Assembly (NCBI GenBank): GCA_049323755.1
Contig: JBMOPE010000007.1
Location: 33,639 to 97,638 of the forward strand
Direction of reading: 5' to 3'
Length of the DNA: 64,000 bases
Source of the DNA: BRHc4a sp049323755
Lineage (GTDB): Bacteria > Bacillota > Desulfotomaculia > Desulfotomaculales > Desulfocucumaceae
In this document: piece by piece, positions 9,018-16,299 of the stretch
How the letters are laid out: every line of letters begins with the position of its first letter
How positions within the stretch are numbered: the first letter of the stretch is position 1
Made by a program: the position numbers and the translations under genes
The notes under the pieces: model-generated
Database searches by the model: none
The model's input: only the letters and a program-made list of their open reading frames with translations
What the model was told of the DNA's origin: nothing

Positions 9018-9105
9018 ATAAGCTTTATAATATTACTCATTGTTGAGTTATTTTGGGCATTGAAGCCCGGCATCGTTTAAAGCAGCGGTGCCGGGCTTAA
9101 ATTTT
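9018..9105 (+). ncRNA. candidate small RNA or attenuated leader upstream of amt
   Basis: A transcript from the promoter at 8983-9011 would run about 85 bases and end in a 13-bp stem (AAGCCCGGCATCG with CGGTGCCGGGCTT, one mismatch) followed by AAATTTT. No reading frame with a ribosome site lies inside. It matches no RNA family known to me. It could be an independent small RNA or the terminated form of an amt-glnK leader. Confidence 0.35.
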
Positions 9106-9194
9106 ATATTGGGTTTTAATGTTATGAGTTATTGCTGTTAGTCATCATTCTTAAAATTAAAATTTGGTTTTAATACAAGGATGTATTTTTGTGC

Positions 9195-9231
9195 AAGGGC
9201 GCTATTATGTCAATTAATAGCGCCCTTTTTG
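9195..9231 (+). terminator. intrinsic terminator
   Basis: A perfect 12-bp stem, AAGGGCGCTATT with AATAGCGCCCTT, nine-base loop, then TTTTT. It is about 100 bases before the amt start codon, so with the hairpin at 9063 there are two successive stop structures in the amt upstream region. Confidence 0.75.
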
Positions 9232-9334
9232 TTAGAATTATTTAGTATGCTGCTACATACCTTCCAGATGAGGCGCCGTTTGGTAGGGGATGTGGTGCAA
9301 AATAAACAGTTAGCTTATCCAAGGAGGAATTAAT

Positions 9335-10738
9335 ATGTCAGGTATTGCTTTTAAACTTAGATTATTTTTAACCCTATTAATTGTGAGTATACCCGGCCTT
9401 GCCTGGGCAGGTGAAGAGGGGCCTGCGATAGACACAGGTGACACGACGTTCATACTTATCTGCACCGCCATGGTAATGCTGATGGCTCCCGGACTGGCGC
9501 TGTTTTACGGCGGCATGGTCAGAAAGAAAAATGTACTCAGCACAATAATGCAGAGCTTTATAGCAATATGCGTGGTATCGGTGGTGTGGGTGCTATGGGG
9601 CTACTCACTGGCCTTTGGCACGGACCATGGACACCTTGTGGGATCACTGGAATGGCTGGGTCTTAACGGCGTGGGGCAGGAGCCCAACGCAGACTATTCA
9701 GAAACAATACCGCACTTTTTATTCATGGCCTTCCAGCTAATGTTTGCAATAATAACCGCAGCTATTATATCAGGTTCCGTAGCGGAAAGAATGCGCTTCC
9801 CGGCCTTTTTAGGATTCCTGGTTCTGTGGAGCACACTGGTATATTCCCCCCTGGCCCACTGGGTATGGGGAGTTGACGGCTGGCTGAGAAACCTGGGTGC
9901 CCTTGACTTTGCTGGAGGCACCGTGGTGCATATAAGCTCCGGTGTATCCGGCCTGGTGGCAGCCATAGTGCTGGGTAAGAGAAAAGGGTATGGAAGCGAG
10001 GCAATGATACCCCACCAGCTGCCCTTTACAGTATTGGGAGCAGGCCTATTATGGTTTGGCTGGTTCGGCTTCAACGGAGGCAGCGCGCTGGCGGCCAATG
10101 GCCTTGCAGCCAGCGCCTTCGTGGTAACCAATACATCAGCGGCCATGGCAGCACTGTCCTGGGTGCTGGCGGAGTGGGCGCACCACGGCAGGCCCACCCT
10201 GCTGGGAGCAGCCAGCGGCGCGGTGGCGGGCCTTGTGGCAATAACACCGGCGGCAGGATTTGTGACACCGATGTCGTCACTGGCCATAGGCCTGGTGGCC
10301 GGAGTGATTTGCTACCTGGCGGTCAGCGTGGTTAAAAGAAAGCTTGGCTATGATGACTCACTGGATGCCTTCGGAGTGCATGGCATAGGCGGTATATGGG
10401 GAGCCCTGGCCACCGGCATATTTGCCACCACGGCCGTAAACGATGCCGGAGCAGACGGGCTTTTATACGGAAACGCTGCCCAGATGGGCACCCAGGTTAT
10501 AGGAGTGCTTGCCACTGTAGCCTTCGCCGGCATAGCCACCTTTATAATACTTAAGCTGATAAGTGTAGTTACCAGACTCAGGGTCACCACCGAGGAGGAG
10601 GAAATGGGACTCGACCTGTCCCTTCACGGGGAAGATGCTTATCCGGACATAGTTGTAGGCTCTGTATTCAGGAGTGAATATATCACGGGATCAGTTCCCG
10701 CCAGCTCGATAATGACGGCTGAAGTAAATATTAAGTAG
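9335..10738 (+). CDS. amt: ammonium transporter
   Basis: A 467-residue Amt/Rh family channel that admits ammonium across the inner membrane. An N-terminal signal-like segment (residues 8-25, ending AWAGE) precedes eleven membrane spans. The twin pore histidines of the family lie in GGTVVHISSG and in DDSLDAFGVHGIGG. AAGGAGGAATTA precedes the ATG. The PII gene follows 15 bases after the stop, the classic amt-glnK pairing in which unmodified PII plugs the channel. No -24/-12 promoter is visible; two terminator-like hairpins precede the gene. Confidence 0.97.
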   Translation: MSGIAFKLRLFLTLLIVSIPGLAWAGEEGPAIDTGDTTFILICTAMVMLMAPGLALFYGGMVRKKNVLSTIMQSFIAICVVSVVWVLWGYSLAFGTDHGHLVGSLEWLGLNGVGQEPNADYSETIPHFLFMAFQLMFAIITAAIISGSVAERMRFPAFLGFLVLWSTLVYSPLAHWVWGVDGWLRNLGALDFAGGTVVHISSGVSGLVAAIVLGKRKGYGSEAMIPHQLPFTVLGAGLLWFGWFGFNGGSALAANGLAASAFVVTNTSAAMAALSWVLAEWAHHGRPTLLGAASGAVAGLVAITPAAGFVTPMSSLAIGLVAGVICYLAVSVVKRKLGYDDSLDAFGVHGIGGIWGALATGIFATTAVNDAGADGLLYGNAAQMGTQVIGVLATVAFAGIATFIILKLISVVTRLRVTTEEEEMGLDLSLHGEDAYPDIVVGSVFRSEYITGSVPASSIMTAEVNIK

Positions 10739-10753
10739 GAAGGATTGGTGTTT

Positions 10754-11092
10754 ATGAAGAAAATTGAATGCATATTGAGGCCAAGCAAGCTGGAAGAGGT
10801 AAAAGAGTCCCTTAACCAGTACGGGGTTCATGGTATGACTGTTATGCAGGTAATGGGGTGCGGCCTTCAAAAGGGCCGGAAGGAAGTATACAGGGGCACC
10901 GAGCTTACAATAAACCTGCTTCCAAAGGTAAAAATAGAAATTGTAGTAAAGGATAGCATTGTTGAAGATGTAATAGGCCTGTTGCGAAAGTCGGCAATGA
11001 CCGGTCAGATAGGTGACGGAAAAATATTTGTGAGCACCGTTGATAATGTGGTGAGGATAAGGACCGGTGAGACAGGGGAATCAGCTATTTAA
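10754..11092 (+). CDS. glnK: nitrogen regulatory protein P-II
   Basis: A 112-residue PII protein that senses ATP/ADP and 2-oxoglutarate and gates the Amt channel. The T-loop has QKGRKEVYRGTEL with the conserved Tyr (about residue 51), and the B-loop has TGQIGDGKIF. The ATG at 10754 follows GGAAGGATT; the upstream in-frame TTG and GTG codons are too close to that site to be the start. It is co-transcribed with amt. The C-terminus VRIRTGETGESAI is typical of the family. Confidence 0.97.
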   Translation: MKKIECILRPSKLEEVKESLNQYGVHGMTVMQVMGCGLQKGRKEVYRGTELTINLLPKVKIEIVVKDSIVEDVIGLLRKSAMTGQIGDGKIFVSTVDNVVRIRTGETGESAI

Positions 11093-11143
11093 AACACAAC
11101 AAAACAAAGCCCGGGGAAACCCGGGTTTTGTTTTGTTGTGTTT
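11092..11143 (+). terminator. long-stem terminator after glnK
   Basis: A perfect 24-bp stem runs 11092-11115 with 11120-11143 around the tetraloop GAAA. It contains CCCGGG and long A/T-rich arms, so it can act in both directions. The left arm begins at the end of the glnK stop codon. Confidence 0.85.
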
Positions 11144-11144
11144 C

Positions 11145-11182
11145 TCACCAATTCCTGATTCCCATTTCCCAATTCCGGACCC
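11145..11182. repeat. dispersed intergenic repeat, copy 4 (C-rich half)
   Basis: ATTCCTGATTCCCATTTCCC followed by AATTCCGGACCC. It matches the right half of the block at 8252-8335 and begins right after the glnK terminator. Confidence 0.65.
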
Positions 11183-11227
11183 GTGAATAATTCTTGAGAG
11201 ATATTTTTGAAAACTCTGTAAAGTATA

Positions 11228-11256
11228 TTGCCCAATTAGCATTCTATTCGTATAAT
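11228..11256 (+). promoter_or_regulatory. sigma-A-type promoter
   Basis: TTGCCC and a perfect TATAAT are 17 bases apart, about 40 bases before the start codon of the Fe-S protein gene at 11297. Confidence 0.65.
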
Positions 11257-11296
11257 TATATATAACAATGTACTTAACTGAAAGAAGGTATGGATT

Positions 11297-12433
11297 ATGG
11301 GGCACCTGACTATGGCCAAGGGAGAGGTATACAGGGCGCTGGCGGAAAGGCTGGACAAGAACCCGATTGGAGCGGTCATTAATGATACCCTTATGGAAAT
11401 ATTGTACCGCATGTACTCAGAGCCTGAGGCAGCTATTGGAAGTAAATTCCCTATGCGCCCGACAACGTTAGAAAAGATTGCCGAACGTACCGGGATGAGT
11501 GAGGAAGATTTGAAAATCCACCTGGAAAACATGGCCCAAAAGGGGCTGGTGGCGGATTTTCCGAGAAAAGGGACAACATTTTATTATCTGTCACCCCTGG
11601 TGGTGGGCTGGTTCGAGTACACCTTTATGAGGGTTACCGATAAACTGCCCATGGCTGAGCTGGCCAGGCTGTTTAATGACTATCACCACGAGAAGGGTGT
11701 GGCCGAAGAGTTTTTTGGCGCAGAAACCAAAATGTTTAACGTTTTGCCATATGAAAGCGGCATCCCCGACAGTGTAAAGACAGAGGTTTTAACATACGAG
11801 AGGGCTTCGGAAATAATAAGGGAATCTGGAGGAGGCTCCCTTTCGATGTGCTATTGCCGGCATCAGGCAAGGCATATGGGAACAGCCTGTGACAACCCGG
11901 TGGAGGATGTTTGCACCAGCCTTGGAAAAGCTTCCGATTTTCTAATCAGAAGAGGGTTTGCCCGCCCGGCAACGGTGGATGAATTGCTCCAGGTACTTGA
12001 AAGAACTGAGCAATTGGGTTTGGTTCACATAGGTGACAATGTTCAGAACAACCCGGCTTTTATTTGTCACTGCTGCGGGTGCTGCTGTGGTGTTTTGAGG
12101 TCCATTAATGAAAAAGGTGTAATGTCGGTTCACCCCGGAAATTTTATACCGCTGGTTGATCTCGAAAAGTGCGTTGGTTGCGGAATATGTGCCAAAAGAT
12201 GCCATATTAACGCCATTGAGATTATTGAAACAGTTCCGGGTGATAAAAAGAGTAAAAAGGCCTTTGTAAAGGAAGACCTGTGCATAGGTTGCGGGGTCTG
12301 CCTGGCCGGGTGTAAAAAAGAGTCCATTGGCTTTATACGAAGGAAAACTATACATGTGCCTCCCAAAAATATGAAGGAACAGATGATGCAAATTGCGATG
12401 CAGAAAGACAAAATAAAGCACTTTATGGAGTAA
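11297..12433 (+). CDS. winged-helix and 4Fe-4S ferredoxin domain protein
   Basis: A 378-residue protein of unknown function. Residues about 20-100 look like a winged-helix segment (PTTLEKIAERTGMSEEDLKIHLENMAQKG). A Cys-rich middle follows, with CYCRH, a Cys before NPVEDVC, and the striking CHCCGCCCG near residues 258-266. Two ferredoxin motifs (CVGCGICAKRC and CIGCGVCLAGC) bind 4Fe-4S clusters at about residues 293-340. The ATG at 11297 lies eight bases after GAAGG. Similar proteins occur in sulfate reducers and syntrophs as putative redox sensors or electron carriers; that is recollection, not proof. It has its own promoter and terminator. Confidence 0.8.
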   Translation: MGHLTMAKGEVYRALAERLDKNPIGAVINDTLMEILYRMYSEPEAAIGSKFPMRPTTLEKIAERTGMSEEDLKIHLENMAQKGLVADFPRKGTTFYYLSPLVVGWFEYTFMRVTDKLPMAELARLFNDYHHEKGVAEEFFGAETKMFNVLPYESGIPDSVKTEVLTYERASEIIRESGGGSLSMCYCRHQARHMGTACDNPVEDVCTSLGKASDFLIRRGFARPATVDELLQVLERTEQLGLVHIGDNVQNNPAFICHCCGCCCGVLRSINEKGVMSVHPGNFIPLVDLEKCVGCGICAKRCHINAIEIIETVPGDKKSKKAFVKEDLCIGCGVCLAGCKKESIGFIRRKTIHVPPKNMKEQMMQIAMQKDKIKHFME

Positions 12434-12478
12434 GAATAGAAAGCCGGGCAAAGAGCCCGGCTTTCTATTCTTACTCCA
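12426..12478 (+). terminator. long-stem terminator after the Fe-S protein gene
   Basis: A perfect stem of about 24 bp (12426-12449 with 12455-12478) around the loop AAAGA. The left arm contains the stop codon of the gene. It resembles the terminator after glnK in length and perfection. Confidence 0.85.
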
Positions 12479-12483
12479 CTTCA

Positions 12484-12531
12484 ATCTACAATTCCCAATT
12501 CCGGACCCGCTGGCAAGCGGCAACGCCCTTT
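12484..12531. repeat. dispersed intergenic repeat, copy 5
   Basis: CAATTCCCAATTCCGGACCC followed by CGCTGGCAAGCGGCAACGCCC. The second part matches the repeat at 6115-6145 and can fold as GCTGG-CAAGC. Confidence 0.65.
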
Positions 12532-12532
12532 A

Positions 12533-13054
12533 TCACTCGCCTGACCGAAGGCTAAGGGCAAGATTCTTACCTGTTACGGTCTTAAAATTGTTAAGCACCA
12601 TTTTTTGGTACTTTGAAAAATCGGCTTTAAAGATAGGCATGTCGGGAAGATTTGTTATCAGGTCGGCCTCCCAAAGAATCTGAAAGTCTATGCCGTCTAT
12701 TTTTGATTTCAGGTGATGATTCCCTATAATGTATAGGATCCGCCATTTAGTTTCTCCATCTATTCCGGTTTTATCAAGAATCTTTTTAGCCAGGGGAGGA
12801 CCTTCCCTGTGCTGGTATACGGGGGCCGTAGATTTATATACGGCTTCCGCCTGCCTGATACCTATATCGTGCAGTATGGCAGTGTATGCTACAGTATTCC
12901 TTATTATGCTATTATCCTGGACTTCCCTGTCGCATATATATAGCGAGTGTTTAAGTACCTCCAAAGCGTGGTTTATTCTTTTACTGTCATCACCAAATAT
13001 TGATTTCATCCCGGCTATTACCAAATCAAGCATCTTTGTTAACAATGCCCCCAT
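12533..13054 (-). CDS. HD domain phosphohydrolase-like protein
   Basis: A 173-residue protein with the HD pattern: His in RINHALEVLKHS, HD in AILHDIG (about residue 62), His in NHHLKSK and Asp in WEADLITNL. The family hydrolyses nucleotides or cyclic nucleotides with a divalent metal; the substrate is not evident. The start is uncertain: ATG 13054 lacks a clear ribosome site, and ATG 13036 would overlap the stop of the upstream gene by 11 bases. Overlap with the Cys-rich gene upstream suggests translational coupling. Confidence 0.82.
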   Translation of the reverse strand: MGALLTKMLDLVIAGMKSIFGDDSKRINHALEVLKHSLYICDREVQDNSIIRNTVAYTAILHDIGIRQAEAVYKSTAPVYQHREGPPLAKKILDKTGIDGETKWRILYIIGNHHLKSKIDGIDFQILWEADLITNLPDMPIFKADFSKYQKMVLNNFKTVTGKNLALSLRSGE

Positions 13055-13301
13055 TACCGGCTATTATTTTATTCCATTTTTCGGCTACCACTGTGCGATT
13101 GGGGGAAGTGGGACTTAAAAGTGTTGCCAGTTCCTCTCCGGAAACAAGATAACTGGGCTTACTGCCTCTTTCAATACCCTCGATTATCCCATGAAGCCGG
13201 TCTACATCGCAGCTTTGACAGTGTTTTCTTGTAAGAAGACACTGGTCGCAGGCTCTTTGAAGAAGTGTTTTGATTTGATCAAAGTCGCTATCCAAAAACA
13301 T
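13026..13301 (-). CDS. hypothetical Cys-rich small protein upstream of the HD gene
   Basis: A 91-residue protein with a cysteine cluster near the N-terminus (CDQCLLTRKHCQSCD) that could hold a metal. No family was recognised. I prefer ATG 13301 because AAGGA lies ten bases upstream; GTG 13310 is too close to that site. It overlaps the start of the HD protein gene and is probably its operon partner. Confidence 0.6.
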   Translation of the reverse strand: MFLDSDFDQIKTLLQRACDQCLLTRKHCQSCDVDRLHGIIEGIERGSKPSYLVSGEELATLLSPTSPNRTVVAEKWNKIIAGNGGIVNKDA

Positions 13302-13322
13302 AAGAACCACATCCTTGAAGTA

Positions 13323-13367
13323 TAATAAAAAAAGGGACCGTATCTTTTCGATGCGGCCCCTTTGCCG
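13323..13367 (-). terminator. terminator downstream of the PilZ gene
   Basis: On the minus strand an interrupted stem (AAAGGGGCCGCATC with GATACGGTCCCTTT) is followed by a run of T. It ends the PilZ transcript just before the Cys-rich gene begins. Confidence 0.75.
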
Positions 13368-13453
13368 TTACCCGACAATATAAATATACTATTTTGAAAG
13401 GAAAAAAACAATTAATAAGGGCTAATGTATACTGTATAAATGATATGGTGGTA

Positions 13454-14122
13454 TCAGCTTTTTGAATTTGAGTAAATAAATCTTATTATATTCAGGTAAT
13501 CAATTGCTGAAAGTCCCTCAAATCGTATATTGGCCACATATTTCCGGTAACTCTGGCTTTTGGGAAGGTTAGGATTATTAACATAGTTTATGTCGGTTAC
13601 CTTTTTTATTTTTAAAACACGGCCCCTTACAAGGATGTTTTTGCTGGCATAGCCATGGGGAACCAGGAACTGAAAAATCAGTACAGCCCCTTCTTTATGA
13701 AATCTCGAGGAATACATTTTCATACCCCCGGGGCCCATATTTATTGAATACGTCGTATACCACTCTTCAGGCCCCTGGTCCTCCATGTATTTTACTTTGA
13801 TTTCGCAGGTAACACGGAAGTTGGCCCGTCTTTCGTTATAGTCCTCTCTTGAGATAATTCTTATTTCCAGAGAGTCAACAAACAGTTCGCTGACAATTCC
13901 ACCAAATAAGAATAGTTCTCCTTGTTCGTCTCCCCCCAGTATTCTCAGTTCAATTTTACGGTTTGTATCGATGCCGGGATCTCTATATGTAGGGAGACTT
14001 AACACTATCCTGTTGTGGTCGGACAGCGAAAGAACAGTGCATGTGTAAAAAATGCTGGATCCTTTTGCTCTAATAGCCACGGTTATTTCAGGTTTTATTT
14101 CATCGATATTGACGGCTTCCAT
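13454..14122 (-). CDS. PilZ domain c-di-GMP binding protein (YcgR-like)
   Basis: A 222-residue protein with an N-terminal YcgR-like barrel (about residues 1-100) and a PilZ domain carrying the c-di-GMP arginine motif RRANFR and the second motif SINMGPGGMK, where the usual Asp/Asn-x-Ser is slightly altered. Such proteins slow flagella or control surface traits when c-di-GMP rises. ATG 14122 is chosen because AGGGAG lies six bases upstream; ATG 14149 and ATG 14128 are less well placed. A GGDEF protein at 62137 could supply the signal, but any link is inference. Confidence 0.9.
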   Translation of the reverse strand: MEAVNIDEIKPEITVAIRAKGSSIFYTCTVLSLSDHNRIVLSLPTYRDPGIDTNRKIELRILGGDEQGELFLFGGIVSELFVDSLEIRIISREDYNERRANFRVTCEIKVKYMEDQGPEEWYTTYSINMGPGGMKMYSSRFHKEGAVLIFQFLVPHGYASKNILVRGRVLKIKKVTDINYVNNPNLPKSQSYRKYVANIRFEGLSAIDYLNIIRFIYSNSKS

Positions 14123-14305
14123 TTGCATCTCCCTGTTTATGCTATACACATTTTACAAAAGCTTAATAATTATGCATACTATTAACTTCAATTATATCCT
14201 ATTTTGATATTAGAAGTTAATATTATTGTATTAATGAAGGAAAACGTGTCGTGTCAGCGAATAAAAAAATGATTCAAAAAGTTATATAATAAGGGGTGAG
14301 ATAAA

Positions 14306-14422
14306 ATGGAAAAAGATCTGAAAAAAATCACCTGCCCTGTATGTGGCATGGTCTTCTGGGTGGAAGACGGTGAGGAACCGAGGTATTGCCCTTTTTGCGG
14401 GGTAATAGTAAACCTCGGCTGA
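14306..14422 (+). CDS. 38-residue zinc-ribbon protein
   Basis: This short frame has AAGGGGTGAG seven bases before its ATG and encodes two CxxC knuckles (CPVCG and CPFCG) 18 residues apart, the plan of a zinc ribbon or rubredoxin-like finger. A terminator follows at 14454. It stands alone between divergent PilZ and rubrerythrin genes. Function is unknown. Confidence 0.75.
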   Translation: MEKDLKKITCPVCGMVFWVEDGEEPRYCPFCGVIVNLG

Positions 14423-14453
14423 TATATGCCGGCAATGAGAAATTAATGCTATT

Positions 14454-14480
14454 ACCCGGGGCTGCCCGGGTTTTAATTTT
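14454..14480 (+). terminator. intrinsic terminator after the zinc-ribbon gene
   Basis: ACCCGGG, loop GCTG, CCCGGGT, followed by TTTAATTTTTT. Confidence 0.8.
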
Positions 14481-14595
14481 TTATAGAGAACAAAACTTTA
14501 GAAATAATTAATAACCTGTTAAGTATTTTGTAATCTCTAATCTCTATGATTTATTTATAAACCGAACAATAATTTCAACCAGAGGGGGAAAGAAA

Positions 14596-15084
14596 ATGGC
14601 GTGGAGCATTTTAACATTTACAGGTAAGGAAATCATTGAATTGGCCACCGAAATTGAAAAGGCAGGAAAAGCTTTTTATGAGGCGGCTTCAAGGAAGGTG
14701 GAAGACCCTGAAGTCAGCGCGCTGTTTAAGGCCCTGGGGAATGAGGAAGAAAAGCATATTGGCGATTTCAGGGCACTTGAAAAGTATTTGGACGGCGGTT
14801 TTGATCCGGAAGAAAGCTATCCCGGGGAATATAGGGACTATTTAAAGGCAATAATTGATAACCATGTGTTCAACATAAACAATGTCGAAAGTCTTGTTAA
14901 AAACGTTGTTGTGGCACGGGAGGCACTGGCGGTGGCTCTTCGTTTTGAAAAGGACTCAATACTGATATTTCAGGAGTTTTTAAAGGTAGTTGATGAGTCC
15001 GGCAGGGATATCGTTCAAAAGCTCATTGACCAGGAAAAAGAGCATATCGGTATGCTTTTCAGGCTAAATAAAATTAAATGGTAA
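14596..15084 (+). CDS. rubrerythrin-like ferritin-family diiron protein
   Basis: A 162-residue four-helix bundle protein. Diiron ligand motifs are visible: Glu in ATEIEKAGKAFYE, EEEKH near residue 51, Glu in VVAREALAVALRFE, and DQEKEH near residue 150. No C-terminal rubredoxin domain is present, so it is the short erythrin type, probably a peroxide reductase or iron protein that protects an anaerobe. AGAGGGGGAAAG precedes the ATG. Confidence 0.9.
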   Translation: MAWSILTFTGKEIIELATEIEKAGKAFYEAASRKVEDPEVSALFKALGNEEEKHIGDFRALEKYLDGGFDPEESYPGEYRDYLKAIIDNHVFNINNVESLVKNVVVAREALAVALRFEKDSILIFQEFLKVVDESGRDIVQKLIDQEKEHIGMLFRLNKIKW

Positions 15085-15091
15085 GTATTAA

Positions 15092-15123
15092 GAAAAAACG
15101 CCCGCAGTAGGGGGCGTTTTTTT
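15092..15123 (+). terminator. intrinsic terminator after the rubrerythrin gene
   Basis: AAAAAACGCCC pairs with GGGCGTTTTTT around GCAGTAGG, followed by more T. Confidence 0.85.
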
Positions 15124-15142
15124 AAATAGTATACATTTTATC

Positions 15143-15185
15143 GGGAATTAGGAATTAGGAATTGGGAATTGGGGTTTGGGAATTG
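15143..15185. repeat. dispersed G-rich intergenic repeat, copy 6
   Basis: GGGAATTAGGAATTAGGAAT, then TGGGAATTGGGG and TTTGGGAATTG. Same unit as the left half of the 2341 and 8252 blocks. Confidence 0.7.
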
Positions 15186-15302
15186 TATAGAAGGAAAGCT
15201 TTAAAATATATTTCGGGCAATGGAAGGAAATTGAAATATATTGTTGAAATGAACTGAAATAAAGTGGTAAAGCGGTTACATAAAGACAGTGAGGAATTAT
15301 AT

Positions 15303-16151
15303 ATGAAACAAGCTATGACTGTGAAATTCTGGGGGGTTCGCGGATCCATTCCAAGCCCGGGTGAGTATACCAGTCGTTATGGAGGTAATACCGCTTGCGT
15401 AAGTATTCACCTCGACGAGAAAAAAACCCTGGTTCTTGATGCTGGAACAGGAATACGTGAGCTGGGAAAAACGCTTATGCCGGGTGATGCCGACATATTT
15501 GTTATAGTTACCCACATTCACTGGGACCATATCCAGGGCTTTCCGTTTTTTGCGCCCATATTTCAGAAGAACAGGGTAGTGTATGTTTTTCCATACCAAA
15601 AAGGAGACACTATGTTTAATTCCCTGTTCAGGCAAATGGATGGGGCGCATTTCCCGATAACAATGGATCATTTACCATCAAAATATCAGATTATTACCGA
15701 CGATGTCTCATCTTATATGCGCCAACACGGGTTTAATATTTCCCGGATAGCTAATAATCACCCCGGCGGGGCTTATGGATACAGAATTGAAAATGGAGGA
15801 AGGTCGGTTATATATCTTACCGATAATGAACTTTACCCGCCAGCTGGAAAAGCTAATGACTTTGATGAGTTTGTCAAATTTTGCAAGGATTCGGACGTGC
15901 TAATTCATGATGCACAGTATGTGGAAGAAGATATGCCTCTCAAGCACGGCTGGGGACATAGCCTGGTGAGCCAGGTAATCGATCTGGCACTGGCGGCAAA
16001 TGTAAAGCACCTGGTTCTTTTCCACCATGACCCCGACAGGACAGATAAAGAACTTGACATAATACAGGAAAAGGCACGGGAGTGGCTAAGAGATAATAAC
16101 CATAAGATGGAGTGTACAGTTGCTTATGAGGGAATGGCCCTACACATATAA
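15303..16151 (+). CDS. metallo-beta-lactamase-fold hydrolase (PhnP/cyclic phosphodiesterase-like)
   Basis: A 282-residue metal hydrolase. The zinc motif THIHWDH is near residue 70, with further ligands in NNHPGGAYGYR, LTDNE, HDAQY and LFHHDPDRTD. The N-terminal KFWGVRGSIPSPG is typical of the phosphoribosyl cyclic phosphodiesterase/PhnP-like branch, which also includes two-component-linked hydrolases of unknown substrate. ATG 15303 follows GTGAGGAATTAT; the GTG at 15264 lacks such a site. No phosphonate genes are nearby, so a role in phosphonate use is not supported. Confidence 0.88.
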   Translation: MKQAMTVKFWGVRGSIPSPGEYTSRYGGNTACVSIHLDEKKTLVLDAGTGIRELGKTLMPGDADIFVIVTHIHWDHIQGFPFFAPIFQKNRVVYVFPYQKGDTMFNSLFRQMDGAHFPITMDHLPSKYQIITDDVSSYMRQHGFNISRIANNHPGGAYGYRIENGGRSVIYLTDNELYPPAGKANDFDEFVKFCKDSDVLIHDAQYVEEDMPLKHGWGHSLVSQVIDLALAANVKHLVLFHHDPDRTDKELDIIQEKAREWLRDNNHKMECTVAYEGMALHI

Positions 16152-16299
16152 CTATAGTTTAATATCCGGCATTGGCCGGTTTTTTTATTGCCAAAACATA
16201 TTGACTGGCTATATATGTAAATATAAAATATTTTTGACATTAATAATAGATAAATGCAATAAAATACCAAAAAATGGGGCATAAAGGGGTATTGGAGCA

